Assembly: GCF_900109195.1 (NCBI RefSeq)
Contig: NZ_FNZG01000005.1
Coordinates: forward strand, 1-64,000
Source of the DNA: Pseudooceanicola nitratireducens
GTDB taxonomy: Bacteria; Pseudomonadota; Alphaproteobacteria; Rhodobacterales; Rhodobacteraceae
Reading direction: 5' to 3'
DNA: 64,000 nt
The notes under the pieces were generated by a model. It saw only the letters and a list, made by a program, of their open reading frames with translations. It had not been told where the DNA came from and ran no database searches. The position numbers were made by a program, and so were the translations under genes. Positions 63,969 through 64,000 of this stretch are shown piece after piece (within the stretch, counting starts at the first letter, position 1; each line of letters begins with the position of its first letter).

Positions 63969-64000
63969 ATGAAGACAGCGTTCAAAATGACCCTTGGGGC
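63969..64000 (+). CDS. Start of TRAP binding-protein gene, cut by window end
   Basis: Only MKTAFKMTLG is visible: a basic start entering a hydrophobic run, as in the signal peptide of the DctP at 7980 (MKTFTKNIL). GGGAGGATG lies just upstream. By position it should be the periplasmic receptor of the TRAP system encoded before it; 73 bases separate it from the DctM gene. Confidence 0.7.
   Translation, partial: MKTAFKMTLG

Overview
The window reads as a chromosomal (or large replicon) segment of a GC-rich alphaproteobacterium, most likely a Rhodobacterales/Roseobacter-type marine or soil heterotroph. This is inferred from base composition, three TRAP transporters, PQM-type operons, nadABC order and the look of the proteins; no rRNA, tRNA or other species marker is present. 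About 60 genes are supported, almost all in tightly coupled operons. I see no mobile element, CRISPR array or phage gene.

Layout. 1-502: non-coding, with hairpins, a short duplicated segment and the terminator of the first operon. 503-4040 (-): acyl-CoA dehydrogenase, acyl-CoA ligase, crotonase-fold isomerase. 4161-12502 (+): MFE-2-like SDR, MarR regulator, alpha-methylacyl-CoA racemase, NPD-family flavoprotein, TRAP transporter (P-Q-M), acyl-CoA ligase. 12487-17817 (-): cofactor operon nadA-nadB-nadC-panB-panC. 18071-24054 (-): quinone reductase, second racemase, second TRAP system, PEP-mutase/isocitrate-lyase family lyase. 24329-26269 (+): NPD protein and a crotonase domain; 26304-27029 (-): TetR regulator.

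27264-39986 (+) is an 11-gene, translationally coupled acyl-CoA degradation operon. It has a FadJ-like protein with an eroded NAD domain, three acyl-CoA dehydrogenases, CoA ligase, HSD10-like SDR, an ACAD11-type kinase, crotonase, two thiolases and an NPD protein. The split ACAD11 pair (dehydrogenase plus kinase) points to 4-hydroxyacyl-CoA (gamma-hydroxy acid, levulinate or lactone type) catabolism.

40057-58886 is a separate accessory region and the most unusual part. A 12.6 kb leftward operon combines a spermidine/putrescine-type ABC importer, a GT1 glycosyltransferase, three small DUF861-like cupins, an AmgK-like sugar kinase, a free-standing GlmU-type uridylyltransferase domain, two aldehyde dehydrogenases (one aminoaldehyde type) and a PuuB-like FAD amine oxidase. 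Divergent from it are a GntR regulator with two winged-helix domains, a second GT1 glycosyltransferase and a small NTF2-like protein, followed by an XRE-cupin (PuuR-like) regulator and a beta-alanine/omega-amino acid:pyruvate aminotransferase. I infer an amine-catabolic pathway in which a nucleotide-sugar is made on site and a glycosyl group is attached, possibly replacing the gamma-glutamyl masking of the Puu pathway. A small TetR/AhpD-like pair follows.

59128-64000 (+): a third NPD - CoA ligase - TRAP module (gene order Q-M-P, the binding-protein gene cut by the window end). The common theme of the acyl-CoA regions is TRAP import of an organic acid, CoA activation, alpha-methyl epimerisation and beta-oxidation, with an NPD-family flavoprotein of unknown CoA-related role repeatedly next to the ligase.
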